Shown here piece by piece: positions 52,623 to 60,464 of a stretch of DNA of 63,432 nt. The translations under genes were made by a program, and so were the position numbers. Every line of letters starts with the position of its first letter. Position 1 is the first letter of the stretch. The stretch spans positions 1-63,432 of the forward strand of contig JAUIKE010000029.1 in NCBI GenBank assembly GCA_030430845.1, given 5' to 3'. Below the pieces are notes generated by a model. That model saw only the letters and a program-made list of their open reading frames with translations, was not told the DNA's origin and did no database searches. The DNA is from Bacteroidia bacterium. GTDB taxonomy: Bacteria > Bacteroidota > Bacteroidia > Chitinophagales > Saprospiraceae.

Positions 52623-54191
52623 ATGAGTCGATATAGTTCCTATATTATTTTAGTGGTTGGTATGCTGGTCATTTTGTTTGTGGGGCCGTATGGCGATTTC
52701 CCCTTGAACGATGACTGGCGCTACGGCTACATGGTTCGCTCTTTGGCGGAGGGGCAGGGTTTTGCCTTGAACTCAGAGATTGCCCCGACCTTGTTGCTGC
52801 AGGCAGTATGGGGATATCTGTTCGTCTGGCTGGGTGGCGAGTTTTCCTTTTCGCTACTGAGGATATCCACCTTGATATTGGGTGTTGTAGGGCTTTGGGG
52901 GCTGCACAAGATCTTACGAGACTTCGGGGACGAGCAATCGGTTTGGCGAGGGGTCGCTTTACTGGCTTTTAACCCAATATTTTTTGTATTGGCCTTTTCC
53001 TTTATGACGGATGTGCCTTTTTTAAGTTTGTGCATCCTAAGCATATATGGGTATTGGCATTTTTTGCATACTGGCGAGGGGCGTTTTCGATGGATGGGAG
53101 CGATCATGGCTTTGCTGGCCTTGTGGATTCGCCAGCCGGGAATTCTGATTATATTGACCTTTGAAGGGCTTTGGATATGGCAACAGTTAAGGTATCCTGG
53201 ACGCTGGGGCTATTCGATCGGGTTTATTTTGCTGGCCCTGGGCAGTTATTTTCTGATTGATCTTTGGGTAAAACCCGGCCTGGGTTTGGAAGCGAATTAT
53301 ATTAAGGTGGAGATGGAATACCTGACAAAAGTCTGGACGCAGCCCATCGAGTTTTTCTTCGACCTATCCACTCGCTTTTTGATGGCTGTTTTTTATATGG
53401 GGCTTTTCTTTCTACCGCTGGCTTTCCAGATTGTACAACGATTTTTTGATCGTATGCGACGGCCCCGACTATTTTTTGCGGGCCTTGTAGTGCTGAATTT
53501 AGGTGTTGCCCTCGGAGCCTGGCTTTGGTTGGGGCGTTTCTTTCCTTACGGGGGGAATGTGTTTTTTAATTGGGGTCTGGGGCCGATGCTGCTACACGAT
53601 ACCTACCCATTGGGGATGCCGCCGCCCGATCGAATGCCGGAGGGGGTGCTATTCTTTATCGGCCTGTTGGCACAACTTAATGGAAGCTTATTGTTTGTTC
53701 TTGTAGTGCGACATTTGATCATAAGAAGCCGGGATTCGATCAATTGGTTTTTTGTCATAATACTGATCTTATATTTCGGGGCGATGGCTGTCTTTTCCTT
53801 TTTTGACCGTCACCTGCTGCTCATCTTTTTCCTGCTCATCCTTTTGACCTACCGGATGAAGTTATGGACTTTCGATAAAGTTAAATGGATTTACACCTTG
53901 GCTTTTTCCCTGATGACGATTTTTACTGTGCCGGCCACGAAGGATTATCTGTCCTGGAATAAAACGGTGGCTCAGGCGCGGCAGGAGTTAATAGAAAGTG
54001 GTGTTCCAGCCCAGGAAATCGATGCCGGTCTGGCCATTAATGGCCTACTGGGCGTAGTAGCGGAAAACGCGACTTACCGGCTGCTGTTCCGGCCGGTAGA
54101 GGGCATGGAGGTGGTTAATGAATATAGGTATTTTAGCTGGCTGTGGATGGAGGAGAAGTCCATTTTTGTAGCGGTCGAAGACCGCGACTGA
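52623..54191 (+). CDS. GT-C-type membrane glycosyltransferase-like protein (copy 1)
   Basis: A protein of about 522 residues with 11-12 helices. The first outer loop has GPYGDFPLNDDWRYGYMVRSL, with the acidic pair expected in GT-C/ArnT-like enzymes that use polyprenyl-phosphate sugars. AFSFMTDVPFLSLCILSIYGYW and PATKDYLSWNKTVAQARQEL, with IDAGLAIN, are shared with the protein at 60458-62074, so the two are paralogues. An upstream TTG at 52572 would add 17 residues; ATG 52623 is preferred because the membrane part starts there. The enzymatic role is inferred. Confidence 0.8.
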   Translation: MSRYSSYIILVVGMLVILFVGPYGDFPLNDDWRYGYMVRSLAEGQGFALNSEIAPTLLLQAVWGYLFVWLGGEFSFSLLRISTLILGVVGLWGLHKILRDFGDEQSVWRGVALLAFNPIFFVLAFSFMTDVPFLSLCILSIYGYWHFLHTGEGRFRWMGAIMALLALWIRQPGILIILTFEGLWIWQQLRYPGRWGYSIGFILLALGSYFLIDLWVKPGLGLEANYIKVEMEYLTKVWTQPIEFFFDLSTRFLMAVFYMGLFFLPLAFQIVQRFFDRMRRPRLFFAGLVVLNLGVALGAWLWLGRFFPYGGNVFFNWGLGPMLLHDTYPLGMPPPDRMPEGVLFFIGLLAQLNGSLLFVLVVRHLIIRSRDSINWFFVIILILYFGAMAVFSFFDRHLLLIFFLLILLTYRMKLWTFDKVKWIYTLAFSLMTIFTVPATKDYLSWNKTVAQARQELIESGVPAQEIDAGLAINGLLGVVAENATYRLLFRPVEGMEVVNEYRYFSWLWMEEKSIFVAVEDRD

Positions 54192-54221
54192 TTCTCTCCC
54201 CAGAAGCCAAAAACTAAGATC

Positions 54222-55535
54222 GTGAAGAAACAAAATATCACCAAATACTTCCTACTCTGCTATATCAGCTCCTTTGCGTTGGCCAAGTGGTGGAACCTAC
54301 CTATTTCGGGCTTTAAGTTTCAGCTGACGGAAGTCCTGTTTTTGTTGGGCCTGGGTTTGATTGGACTAGGCAAAATACCTTTCAGGTGTCGGGCTTTTGA
54401 CCGCCTGGACTGGGGGATTACCGCTTTGGTCATTTTGACAGCGCTTGGCGCTTTGGGAGGGAACTTTATGGGGAGCCGGACCGGCTTGCTTGGTCTGGCG
54501 TATTTATATGCAGCGTATTTGCTTTTCAGCAGAGTAGAATTTAAGGATATAGGAGAAACACTGAAATTGGTAACCGCAGGATGGATGGGAGCGGCCATTT
54601 TGGTGAGTCTTGGCGGATTGATTGGGATACTTTGCTGGTGGATGGATATAGATACCTTCCTGGTACATGAAAAATATCTGCCCTACTGGGGGGAGGGAGC
54701 CAGGGCGGCTTCCTTTGTTCGACATCCGGATGTGGTCGCTAATTTGGTGGTCTATGCCTTGATTTTTTATAGTTGCCAACACTGGAAAGATCTTAGTTTA
54801 TCAACGTTTAGAGGTACGAGCGGATTGATCCTCTTGTTCGCTATCGTGCTGATTTTTTCCTTCTCAAAATTCCTGCTTTTAATTCCGTTTACTTTCCTAT
54901 TGGTATTCATGCGTTTGAATAGAAAAAGGCGGGGCGTACTACGCCAACTGGTATTTGCCTTATCAGGCTTTAGTGTCCTCTTATTTCTTTTAGGTACGCA
55001 TTATTTTTTGATCGCGAAGGCCGATTGGCAGACGGACCGGTCAAAGATGGAGGCTTTTATTACGGAAAACATTGTTTGGGAAGGTAGAGAAGTGAGGATT
55101 GTGGAAACGGCTTATGTGCCTTTAAAAAAGCTTGCACAGCAGGCAGGCTTAGAAAATTGGCCTTTCGGGATCGGGATGGGTCAGTTTCCTGAGTATTTAA
55201 ATGAACAAATCTTTTTGGGAAAAGCCCCGGATATTCCGGCTTATGACGTTCATTCTTCTTATTGGGGCTTGTGGGCAGAGTCGGGCTTATTGGGAGGTAT
55301 AGGGGGCTTGTTTTTTTTAGGCTGCCTGTTCTCTTATTTGCGAGTGTGGAGTAGGCAGGTAAAAAGCAGGCCGGAGCGGGTATATTGGGTGGTGGTCACC
55401 ACCATGTTGCTTTATGTATTGGTGGAAGGTGTGGTGTTGGATGGATTGCATTTTAGGCATCATTGGTTTTTGCTCGTTTTGGTTTCCTGGGGCTTTCGCC
55501 CTCAGGGGCCTGGGGCCTTCGCCCAGAGCACCTAG
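54222..55535 (+). CDS. O-antigen ligase/polymerase-like membrane protein (copy 2)
   Basis: A 437-residue polytopic protein with the same plan as the copy at 50179: the N-terminal FQLTEVLFLLGLGLIGLG, the C-terminal FGIGMGQFPEYLNEQ and AYDVHSSYWGLWAESGLLGGIGGL loop, and LDGLHFRHHWFLLVLVSWGF. Conserved His-Ser and acidic residues match Wzy/WaaL proteins. The GTG at 54222 is the start, 30 nt after the GT-C gene. The last 16 or so residues (RPQGPGAFAQST) are encoded by 50-bp-type repeat DNA, so the natural C-terminus has probably been replaced. Confidence 0.83.
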   Translation: MKKQNITKYFLLCYISSFALAKWWNLPISGFKFQLTEVLFLLGLGLIGLGKIPFRCRAFDRLDWGITALVILTALGALGGNFMGSRTGLLGLAYLYAAYLLFSRVEFKDIGETLKLVTAGWMGAAILVSLGGLIGILCWWMDIDTFLVHEKYLPYWGEGARAASFVRHPDVVANLVVYALIFYSCQHWKDLSLSTFRGTSGLILLFAIVLIFSFSKFLLLIPFTFLLVFMRLNRKRRGVLRQLVFALSGFSVLLFLLGTHYFLIAKADWQTDRSKMEAFITENIVWEGREVRIVETAYVPLKKLAQQAGLENWPFGIGMGQFPEYLNEQIFLGKAPDIPAYDVHSSYWGLWAESGLLGGIGGLFFLGCLFSYLRVWSRQVKSRPERVYWVVVTTMLLYVLVEGVVLDGLHFRHHWFLLVLVSWGFRPQGPGAFAQST

Positions 55536-55633
55536 GGCTGACGCCCTAGGGTTTGGAGCTATCGCCGCGCTGCGGCTTGGGGGACCTGGGGCTGTCGCCC
55601 TCAGGTTTGGAGTTGTCGCCGCGCGGTGGCTTG
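55486..55633. repeat. GGGCTGACGCCC-type repeat units spanning two gene ends
   Basis: Two short partial units (from 55486) and two near-complete units (about 55530-55580 and 55584-55633) of the 50-bp family found at 57731-58155. Each has the inner dyad GGGCTGACGCCC and the tail CGCCGCGCTGCGGCTT or a variant. They cover the last codons of both convergent genes. Confidence 0.75.
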
Positions 55634-56971
55634 AGGGGTGGTGAGGCCGGTCCGGTTCATCAGTTGGGCCATGAGGCTGGGCCAGTAGAAGGCCTCCATT
55701 TTCTGTCTTTTGAGGGTTGAGTGAACCTGGCCGTCTTTTTTCCATTGTAGGTAGGCATTCAGCAAAAAGGCTTTGACCTTTTCGAGTTCGGCTGGTCGAT
55801 TATAGGTGATCAGGCCCGCCTGGAACTGATCGAACAAGTCTTCGAACTCGGGGTCTTGTACACCATTTACGATGGCCAGGATGGGATGCCCGGGCTGCAG
55901 GTATTCGTAGAGTTTGCCGGTCAGGACCCCCTGGAGTTCTTTGCTGCTCCAGGATAGTAGGAGGTTGATATGGCTTCTGTGTTGGATTTTGAGGGCTTCT
56001 GGTCGAGGCAGCGGTCCTAAATTGTAAAGCAGATCAGACAATTGGTACTGGTCGACCCAGTTTTGCCAGACCTCTCCGTCGCGCCCTGCTAGCACCAGCT
56101 GGACCTCTTCAGGAAGGATGCGGCCCTGGCTGATTAAACCTTGTAATGCCTGAAGTAAGATTTCTGGGTTTTGTAATTCAGGATAGACGGTACCGGTGTA
56201 GGCCAGTGTGAACTTGGGATAGGCAGGTAAGCCTGGAAAGCTGATATTATCTGTTTCAATGCCATTATGCAAACAAAAAACCTGATCGTTATACTGCCTT
56301 AAATATTTGGTATAGCTTTTGGAAACGCTACTCAGTAAATTCGCTTTTTTTAAAATTTGCCGGTTGCACCAATGTTGAAAACGAGGGAACAACACATTTT
56401 TTCTGTTGGGGTCGACCTGCACATCTCTGAAATCTGCTATCCAGTACAAATGGGGGAAGCGACGTTTAAGCAAAAAAGCAATGGCATGATCCGAATAAGG
56501 ACGGAAAGAGGAAAAAATATGAGTGATGCCTTGTTCTTTGACGAGTTTACGAGCCTTTCGATAGCCCGCCAGGATGTACAGCAGGCCTCCGTCACCGATC
56601 AAGAGGTTCAGGGGAAAGCTATCGATTATACGGATAATCAATTTCTTGATGGGGTGTTTCTTGTTGCTGGAAGAAAAATAAGTAACATTTTTTTGGAAAA
56701 AACTAAGTATGCGCCTGAAATCGAGCGTGGGGACATAATCGACGGCTTCATACGGAGGAGGTGCTTCTTCCTGCTGGAAGATGGCTTGATTGCTGGTAGT
56801 CAAGACATGTACCTGCTCGAAATAATCACGAGCGTTCTTATAGATATTCGCGATCCGAACGGCCCCCACAGCCTTCACGGGCGGAAAGTAATAATTGATC
56901 ATGAGGAGCTTCGAAGAAGTGCTTGTAGTTTTCTCAGGATCTTTATTTGGGATTTTCAGTTTTTGTACCAT
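55601..56971 (-). CDS. GT4-like glycosyltransferase
   Basis: A 456-residue GT-B-type protein. The N-terminal KLLMINYYFPPVKAVGAVRIANIYK is the classic opening of Bacteroidota GT4-like enzymes, with THIFSSFRPYSDHAIAFLLKRRFPHLYWIADFRD and the donor-side YTGTVYPELQNPEILLQALQGL. HPILAIVNGVQDPEFEDL follows the substrate loop. The start at 56971 overlaps the methyltransferase gene by 29 nt; an internal ATG at 56902 (MINYYF) is an alternative. The last 13 residues (TTPQATARRQLQT) come from repeat DNA. Confidence 0.85.
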   Translation of the reverse strand: MVQKLKIPNKDPEKTTSTSSKLLMINYYFPPVKAVGAVRIANIYKNARDYFEQVHVLTTSNQAIFQQEEAPPPYEAVDYVPTLDFRRILSFFQKNVTYFSSSNKKHPIKKLIIRIIDSFPLNLLIGDGGLLYILAGYRKARKLVKEQGITHIFSSFRPYSDHAIAFLLKRRFPHLYWIADFRDVQVDPNRKNVLFPRFQHWCNRQILKKANLLSSVSKSYTKYLRQYNDQVFCLHNGIETDNISFPGLPAYPKFTLAYTGTVYPELQNPEILLQALQGLISQGRILPEEVQLVLAGRDGEVWQNWVDQYQLSDLLYNLGPLPRPEALKIQHRSHINLLLSWSSKELQGVLTGKLYEYLQPGHPILAIVNGVQDPEFEDLFDQFQAGLITYNRPAELEKVKAFLLNAYLQWKKDGQVHSTLKRQKMEAFYWPSLMAQLMNRTGLTTPQATARRQLQT

Positions 56972-57722
56972 TCACTTGAAAGCTTAAAATAAACTCATTG
57001 CTTAACCAACGTCTGAAGGAGGAAAATAAGTTTTTTTTCTCCAAAAATTTCGAAGTTTTTACCGATAATCGGGGTGATAGATGGTGTAAAAAAGGGATGG
57101 ATGGGGGCATCCAGTTGATATTACAATAATAAAGGTTTTTTGCCATAAAAACTTCTTTCGCAGCTTTTAATGAATACGCCCGGGTCTTGAATGGCTGGGT
57201 GAAAACCCGGTTTCGACGCTTAAAAAGTTTTCGAATGAGGGGCTGAAACAGGTATCGAAGGCGGACTTCCAGTGAAGATGGGTTGGTGAAGCTGATGATG
57301 AGGCGGCCTTCTTCCTTCAGGTGTTGGGCACAGAAGTTGATGAGTCGTTCCATTTGAGACTCATCCAGATAGCTGCTCAGGCCGAGTGCAAAGATATAGT
57401 CGAAGCGCTTGACCGGCCAATCGATCTGATCCGCTTCTCCTGCAAACCGCCGCCCTGCAGGAATGGTGCTTGCCTGCAACATTTTTTCTGAAAGGTCACA
57501 GGCGTAGTAGGAAAAAGGGAGGTCTTTCTCTTTCAGGAAATCATATAAAGCGCCGGTACCGGCACCTATGTCGAGGATGGTTTTATCGGTAAGCTGGTAT
57601 TCTTTGGTGGCTAATTCGAGGCGGGTGGTGAAGAAAAAACGTAGGTAGGGCTGCTCGGAGGAGTATTTGCGAGCGTAGTTGGGGGCGAGGTGGTCGAAGA
57701 AGGATTGGATTGGGTTGGGCAT
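56943..57722 (-). CDS. Class I SAM-dependent methyltransferase
   Basis: A 259-residue methyltransferase. Motif I, TILDIGAGTGALYDFLKEK, begins near residue 43. YYACDLSEKMLQAS supplies the acidic residue for the ribose, and FDYIFALGLSSYLDE with LKEEGRLIISFTNPSS are motifs II and III. The substrate is probably a glycan or lipid precursor, given the locus (inference). It overlaps the following glycosyltransferase gene by 29 nt on the same strand. Its start codon lies 9 nt from the 50-bp repeat array. Confidence 0.9.
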   Translation of the reverse strand: MPNPIQSFFDHLAPNYARKYSSEQPYLRFFFTTRLELATKEYQLTDKTILDIGAGTGALYDFLKEKDLPFSYYACDLSEKMLQASTIPAGRRFAGEADQIDWPVKRFDYIFALGLSSYLDESQMERLINFCAQHLKEEGRLIISFTNPSSLEVRLRYLFQPLIRKLFKRRNRVFTQPFKTRAYSLKAAKEVFMAKNLYYCNINWMPPSIPFLHHLSPRLSVKTSKFLEKKNLFSSFRRWLSNEFILSFQVNGTKTENPK

Positions 57723-57730
57723 GGTTAGTG

Positions 57731-58155
57731 ATCCTGGGGCTTGCGCCCAAGGGTGTGGAGCTATCGCCGCGCTGCGGCTTATCCTGGGGCTGACGCCCCC
57801 GGTTTGGAAGCTGTCGGCGCGCTGCGGTTTATCCTGGGGCTTGCGCCCAAGGGTGTGGAGCTATCGCCGCGCTGCGGCTTATCCTGGGGCTGACGCCCAA
57901 GGGTGTGGAGCTATCGCCGCGCTGCGGTTTATCCTGGGGCTGACGCCCCCGGTTTGGAAGCTGTCGGCGCGCTGCGGTTTATCCTGGGGCTTGCGCCCAA
58001 GGGTGTGGAGCTATCGCCGCGCTGCGGTTTATCCTGGGGCTGACGCCCCCGGTTTGGAAGCTATCGGCGCGCTGCGGTTTATCCTGGGGCTGACGCCCCC
58101 GGTTTGGAAGCTGTCGGCGCGCTGCGGCTTTTTCTTGGGCTGACGCTCAAGGGTG
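57731..58155. repeat. Tandem array of eight 50-bp units plus a degenerate ninth
   Basis: Units start every 50 nt exactly from 57731 to 58081, each opening ATCCTGGGGCT and closing CGCGCTGCGGYTT. There are two internal types, AAGGGTGTGGAGCTATCGC (units 1, 3, 4, 6) and CCCGGTTTGGAAGCTGTCG or close variants (units 2, 5, 7, 8). The order is mixed, as from unequal exchange. Every unit has a GGGCTKRCGCCC dyad. It separates the methyltransferase start from the end of the next glycosyltransferase. There are no spacers, so it is not CRISPR. An open plus-strand frame across it is a by-product. Confidence 0.92.
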
Positions 58156-58164
58156 AAAAATGCG

Positions 58165-59226
58165 CTATTTGCTTGCGATTTGCTTTAATAGGGCCAGATA
58201 CCCCTCATTGATTTTTCGAACCTCAAATTTCTCCTCCACCAGCTGCCGGCTGAAGTGCCCCATCCGGGCGAGGTCTTCGATCGGAGATTGGAGGAGTTCG
58301 CGCATCTGCTCATAAAGCAACTGCTCATCCATAACGGGCACCAGGCGTCCGTTTTTGCCGGGTACGACGGTGTCGCGACAGCCGGCCGTCTCGGTTGTAA
58401 TGATAGGCCGGCCCATCGACATGGCCTCCAGCACTGCTCTCGGCATACCTTCCCGATGGGATGGCAGCACCATCACATGTGTTTGCTCAATGACCGGCCG
58501 GATATCACTGACATGGCCCAGCCAGCGAAACTTGGGTAGCTGTTGCCATTCTTCCAAAATAGAAGCCGGAACTACCGCCGGATAATCCTTATCCGCACTG
58601 CCGGCTATCCAAAACTCAATATTTTCAAACTCTTTCGATAACAAAGTCGCTGCTTCTACTAACTCATAAATGCCTTTGTCGAATAAAAGACGACCAACAA
58701 ACAAAAACCGGAAGGGCTCCTCCGGAGGAAGCGGTGTGAATGGAAAATTTCGGGCGTCAACGCCGGATCCCTGGATCAGGCGCCCCTGCTCAACCGGCAC
58801 GATCTTGCGCTTGTAAAACAACTGAGCGTCATCCATATTCTGAAAGACTACATAACTTGCTTTCCTGAGCCCAAGTGCGTATAATTTACTAACGACCCTC
58901 TGAATCCAGCCTCGACGCAAGAAAGCATATCCCAGGCCGGTGATCGTACCGATGTAAGTAGTGCCACTCCATTGAGCGGCCAGGCCTCCAAAAATATTAG
59001 GCTTTATGGTGTAGTGCAGCACGCAAAAAGGTCGGTATCGCCGATAGATTTGCCACAGCTCGATGAGTAAGCGAATATCCTGTAGCGGGTTTTTGCCCTT
59101 CGCTGATAAATGCCGTAGCCGTACCATTTCCAGATCCGGAAAGGCGTAGGCCAGTCTGGCAGTATATCGATCTTCAGGCCCAGCTGCCACCACTCTATAT
59201 CCTTTTTTGAGTAGTGTACTGATCAA
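58165..59226 (-). CDS. GT4-family glycosyltransferase, 5' end uncertain
   Basis: GT-B enzyme of the PglA/EpsD type. The donor domain is complete: FLFVGRLLFDKGIYELVEAA, GHVSDIRPVIEQTHVMVLPS and SHREGMPRAVLEAMSMGRPIITT with the E-x7-E. The first usual start codon (TTG 59226) gives 353 residues but omits the normal N-terminal strand. The same frame upstream encodes VLLVANSGWNLWNFRRH, exactly what this family has, back to about 59280, yet contains no ATG, GTG or TTG. CTG codons at 59274 and 59271 are candidates, just upstream of the manC stop junction (59283-59285). Confidence 0.85.
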   Translation of the reverse strand: MISTLLKKGYRVVAAGPEDRYTARLAYAFPDLEMVRLRHLSAKGKNPLQDIRLLIELWQIYRRYRPFCVLHYTIKPNIFGGLAAQWSGTTYIGTITGLGYAFLRRGWIQRVVSKLYALGLRKASYVVFQNMDDAQLFYKRKIVPVEQGRLIQGSGVDARNFPFTPLPPEEPFRFLFVGRLLFDKGIYELVEAATLLSKEFENIEFWIAGSADKDYPAVVPASILEEWQQLPKFRWLGHVSDIRPVIEQTHVMVLPSHREGMPRAVLEAMSMGRPIITTETAGCRDTVVPGKNGRLVPVMDEQLLYEQMRELLQSPIEDLARMGHFSRQLVEEKFEVRKINEGYLALLKQIASK

Positions 59227-59282
59227 ATGCCTTCGGAAATTCCAGAGGTTCCAGCCGGAATTGGCTACCAGCAGGACCGGAT

Positions 59283-60359
59283 CTAGAGGTATTGTTCCCA
59301 GTTGTTCTTTTTAATGTTTTGTGTAATGGCTTTGATCTCCTGCTCCTGATCCTTCGGAAAAATAAGCAGTACATCCCCTTCATCGATCACCATAAAGTTG
59401 TCGAGCCCGCGAGCCACCACGAGCTTATCTTTCGGAGCTCTTACAATCGAATTGTTGACTTCCTGCATCAAAACAGGGCCGGCCTGAACCAGATTGTTGT
59501 GCTCATCTTTGTCAGATTCGATGTGCAGGGAAGCCCAGGTGCCAAGGTCCGACCAGCCGAAGTCAGAAGGGATGGTGTATACGTTATCTGCTTTTTCCAT
59601 AATGGCATAGTCGATGGAAATGCTGGGCGTTTTGGGATAGTTCTCGTCGATAAAGGGCTGTTCATCGAAGGTGTTAAAGCATTCGGGGCTGGCATTTAGG
59701 ATCTCGAGGATCTCGCCGGCATGTTGTTGAAAGGCGGCCAGTATACTCTGCGCTTTCCAGATAAATATTCCGGCATTCCAAAGATAGTCGCCGCTGGCGA
59801 GGAAAGCTTTTGCTTTTTCCAGGGGTGGTTTTTCGGTAAAACGGACGACCGGGTGTACCCCGTTTTCGGCCTTTTTTCCAAAATTGATGTAGCCATAGCC
59901 GGTGTTCGGATGGCTGGGTTTGATACCCAGGGTAAGCAGAGCGTTATTTTTTTCGGAAAAATCGAGCGCTTGCTTCAGGGTATTGACGAAGGTAGTTTCC
60001 TGAAGGATGATATGATCGGAAGGAGCGATGACCATATTGGCCTCCGGGTTGAGCTGCTGCAATTTCAGTGCCGCGTAGGCGATACAGGGCGCTGTGTTAT
60101 TGCGCGAAGGCTCGCAGAGGATTTGGTTGTCGGTCAGATCGGGCAGGTGTTCCTTGACCTGCTGTTTGTACCGGCCGTTGGTAACGATGAAAATGTTTTC
60201 CTTAGGGCACAAATGCAAAAAGCGTTCGTAGGTCAGCTGGATCAGAGATTTGCCTACTCCCATGATGTCCAGGAATTGCTTGGGTCGAGATTCGCGGGAA
60301 GCAGGCCAAAAGCGTGAGCCGACTCCTCCTGCCATGATGGCGACGTATGTGTTGTTCAT
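59283..60359 (-). CDS. manC: Mannose-1-phosphate guanylyltransferase
   Basis: Makes GDP-mannose from GTP and mannose-1-phosphate. The 358-residue nucleotidyltransferase has the signature MAGGVGSRFWPASRESRPKQFLDI (residues about 9-32), NIFIVTNGRYK, the VIAPSDHII motif and FTEKPPLEKA. The C-terminal left-handed helix part follows (VLMQEVNNSIVRAPKDKLVVARGLDN). The phosphomannose isomerase domain found in bifunctional ManC is absent, as usual in Bacteroidota. It feeds the polysaccharide locus. It ends just before the glycosyltransferase gene with a probable coding overlap. Confidence 0.95.
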   Translation of the reverse strand: MNNTYVAIMAGGVGSRFWPASRESRPKQFLDIMGVGKSLIQLTYERFLHLCPKENIFIVTNGRYKQQVKEHLPDLTDNQILCEPSRNNTAPCIAYAALKLQQLNPEANMVIAPSDHIILQETTFVNTLKQALDFSEKNNALLTLGIKPSHPNTGYGYINFGKKAENGVHPVVRFTEKPPLEKAKAFLASGDYLWNAGIFIWKAQSILAAFQQHAGEILEILNASPECFNTFDEQPFIDENYPKTPSISIDYAIMEKADNVYTIPSDFGWSDLGTWASLHIESDKDEHNNLVQAGPVLMQEVNNSIVRAPKDKLVVARGLDNFMVIDEGDVLLIFPKDQEQEIKAITQNIKKNNWEQYL

Positions 60360-60370
60360 ATTTCTTTTTT

Positions 60371-60420
60371 TCCTCAGGGCTGACTCCCTGGGTTATGGTC
60401 TGTCGCCGCTTTGCGGCTTG
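60371..60420. repeat. Single diverged 50-bp repeat unit
   Basis: TCCTCAGGGCTGACTCCCTG followed by the CTGTCGCCGC-TTGCGGCTTG end: exactly 50 nt and the same plan as the array at 57731. It lies 11 nt upstream of the manC start. Confidence 0.7.
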
Positions 60421-60428
60421 CTGTGTTT

Positions 60429-60464
60429 GAAGTGAACGCTCGGCATTCGCCGAGCGTTCACTTC
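60429..60464 (-). terminator. 16-bp hairpin containing a stop codon
   Basis: GAAGTGAACGCTCGGC and its complement with loop ATTC. The TGA stop of the minus-strand GT-C-like gene (60460-60458) is inside the stem. Confidence 0.7.

Noticed and set aside
56357..56992. 211-codon open frame antisense to the glycosyltransferase and methyltransferase junction
   Set aside because: Both minus-strand genes have intact family motifs; the frame is a by-product.
57679..58143. A 154-codon plus-strand open frame across the 50-bp repeat array
   Set aside because: The unit length is not a multiple of three, so successive units are read in different frames. The product is low-complexity repeat translation with no plausible start context.
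57731..58155. CRISPR array
   Set aside because: The units are directly adjacent with no unique spacers and no cas genes nearby.
59721..60317. 198-codon open frame antisense to manC
   Set aside because: It is a shadow of the conserved manC coding sequence.
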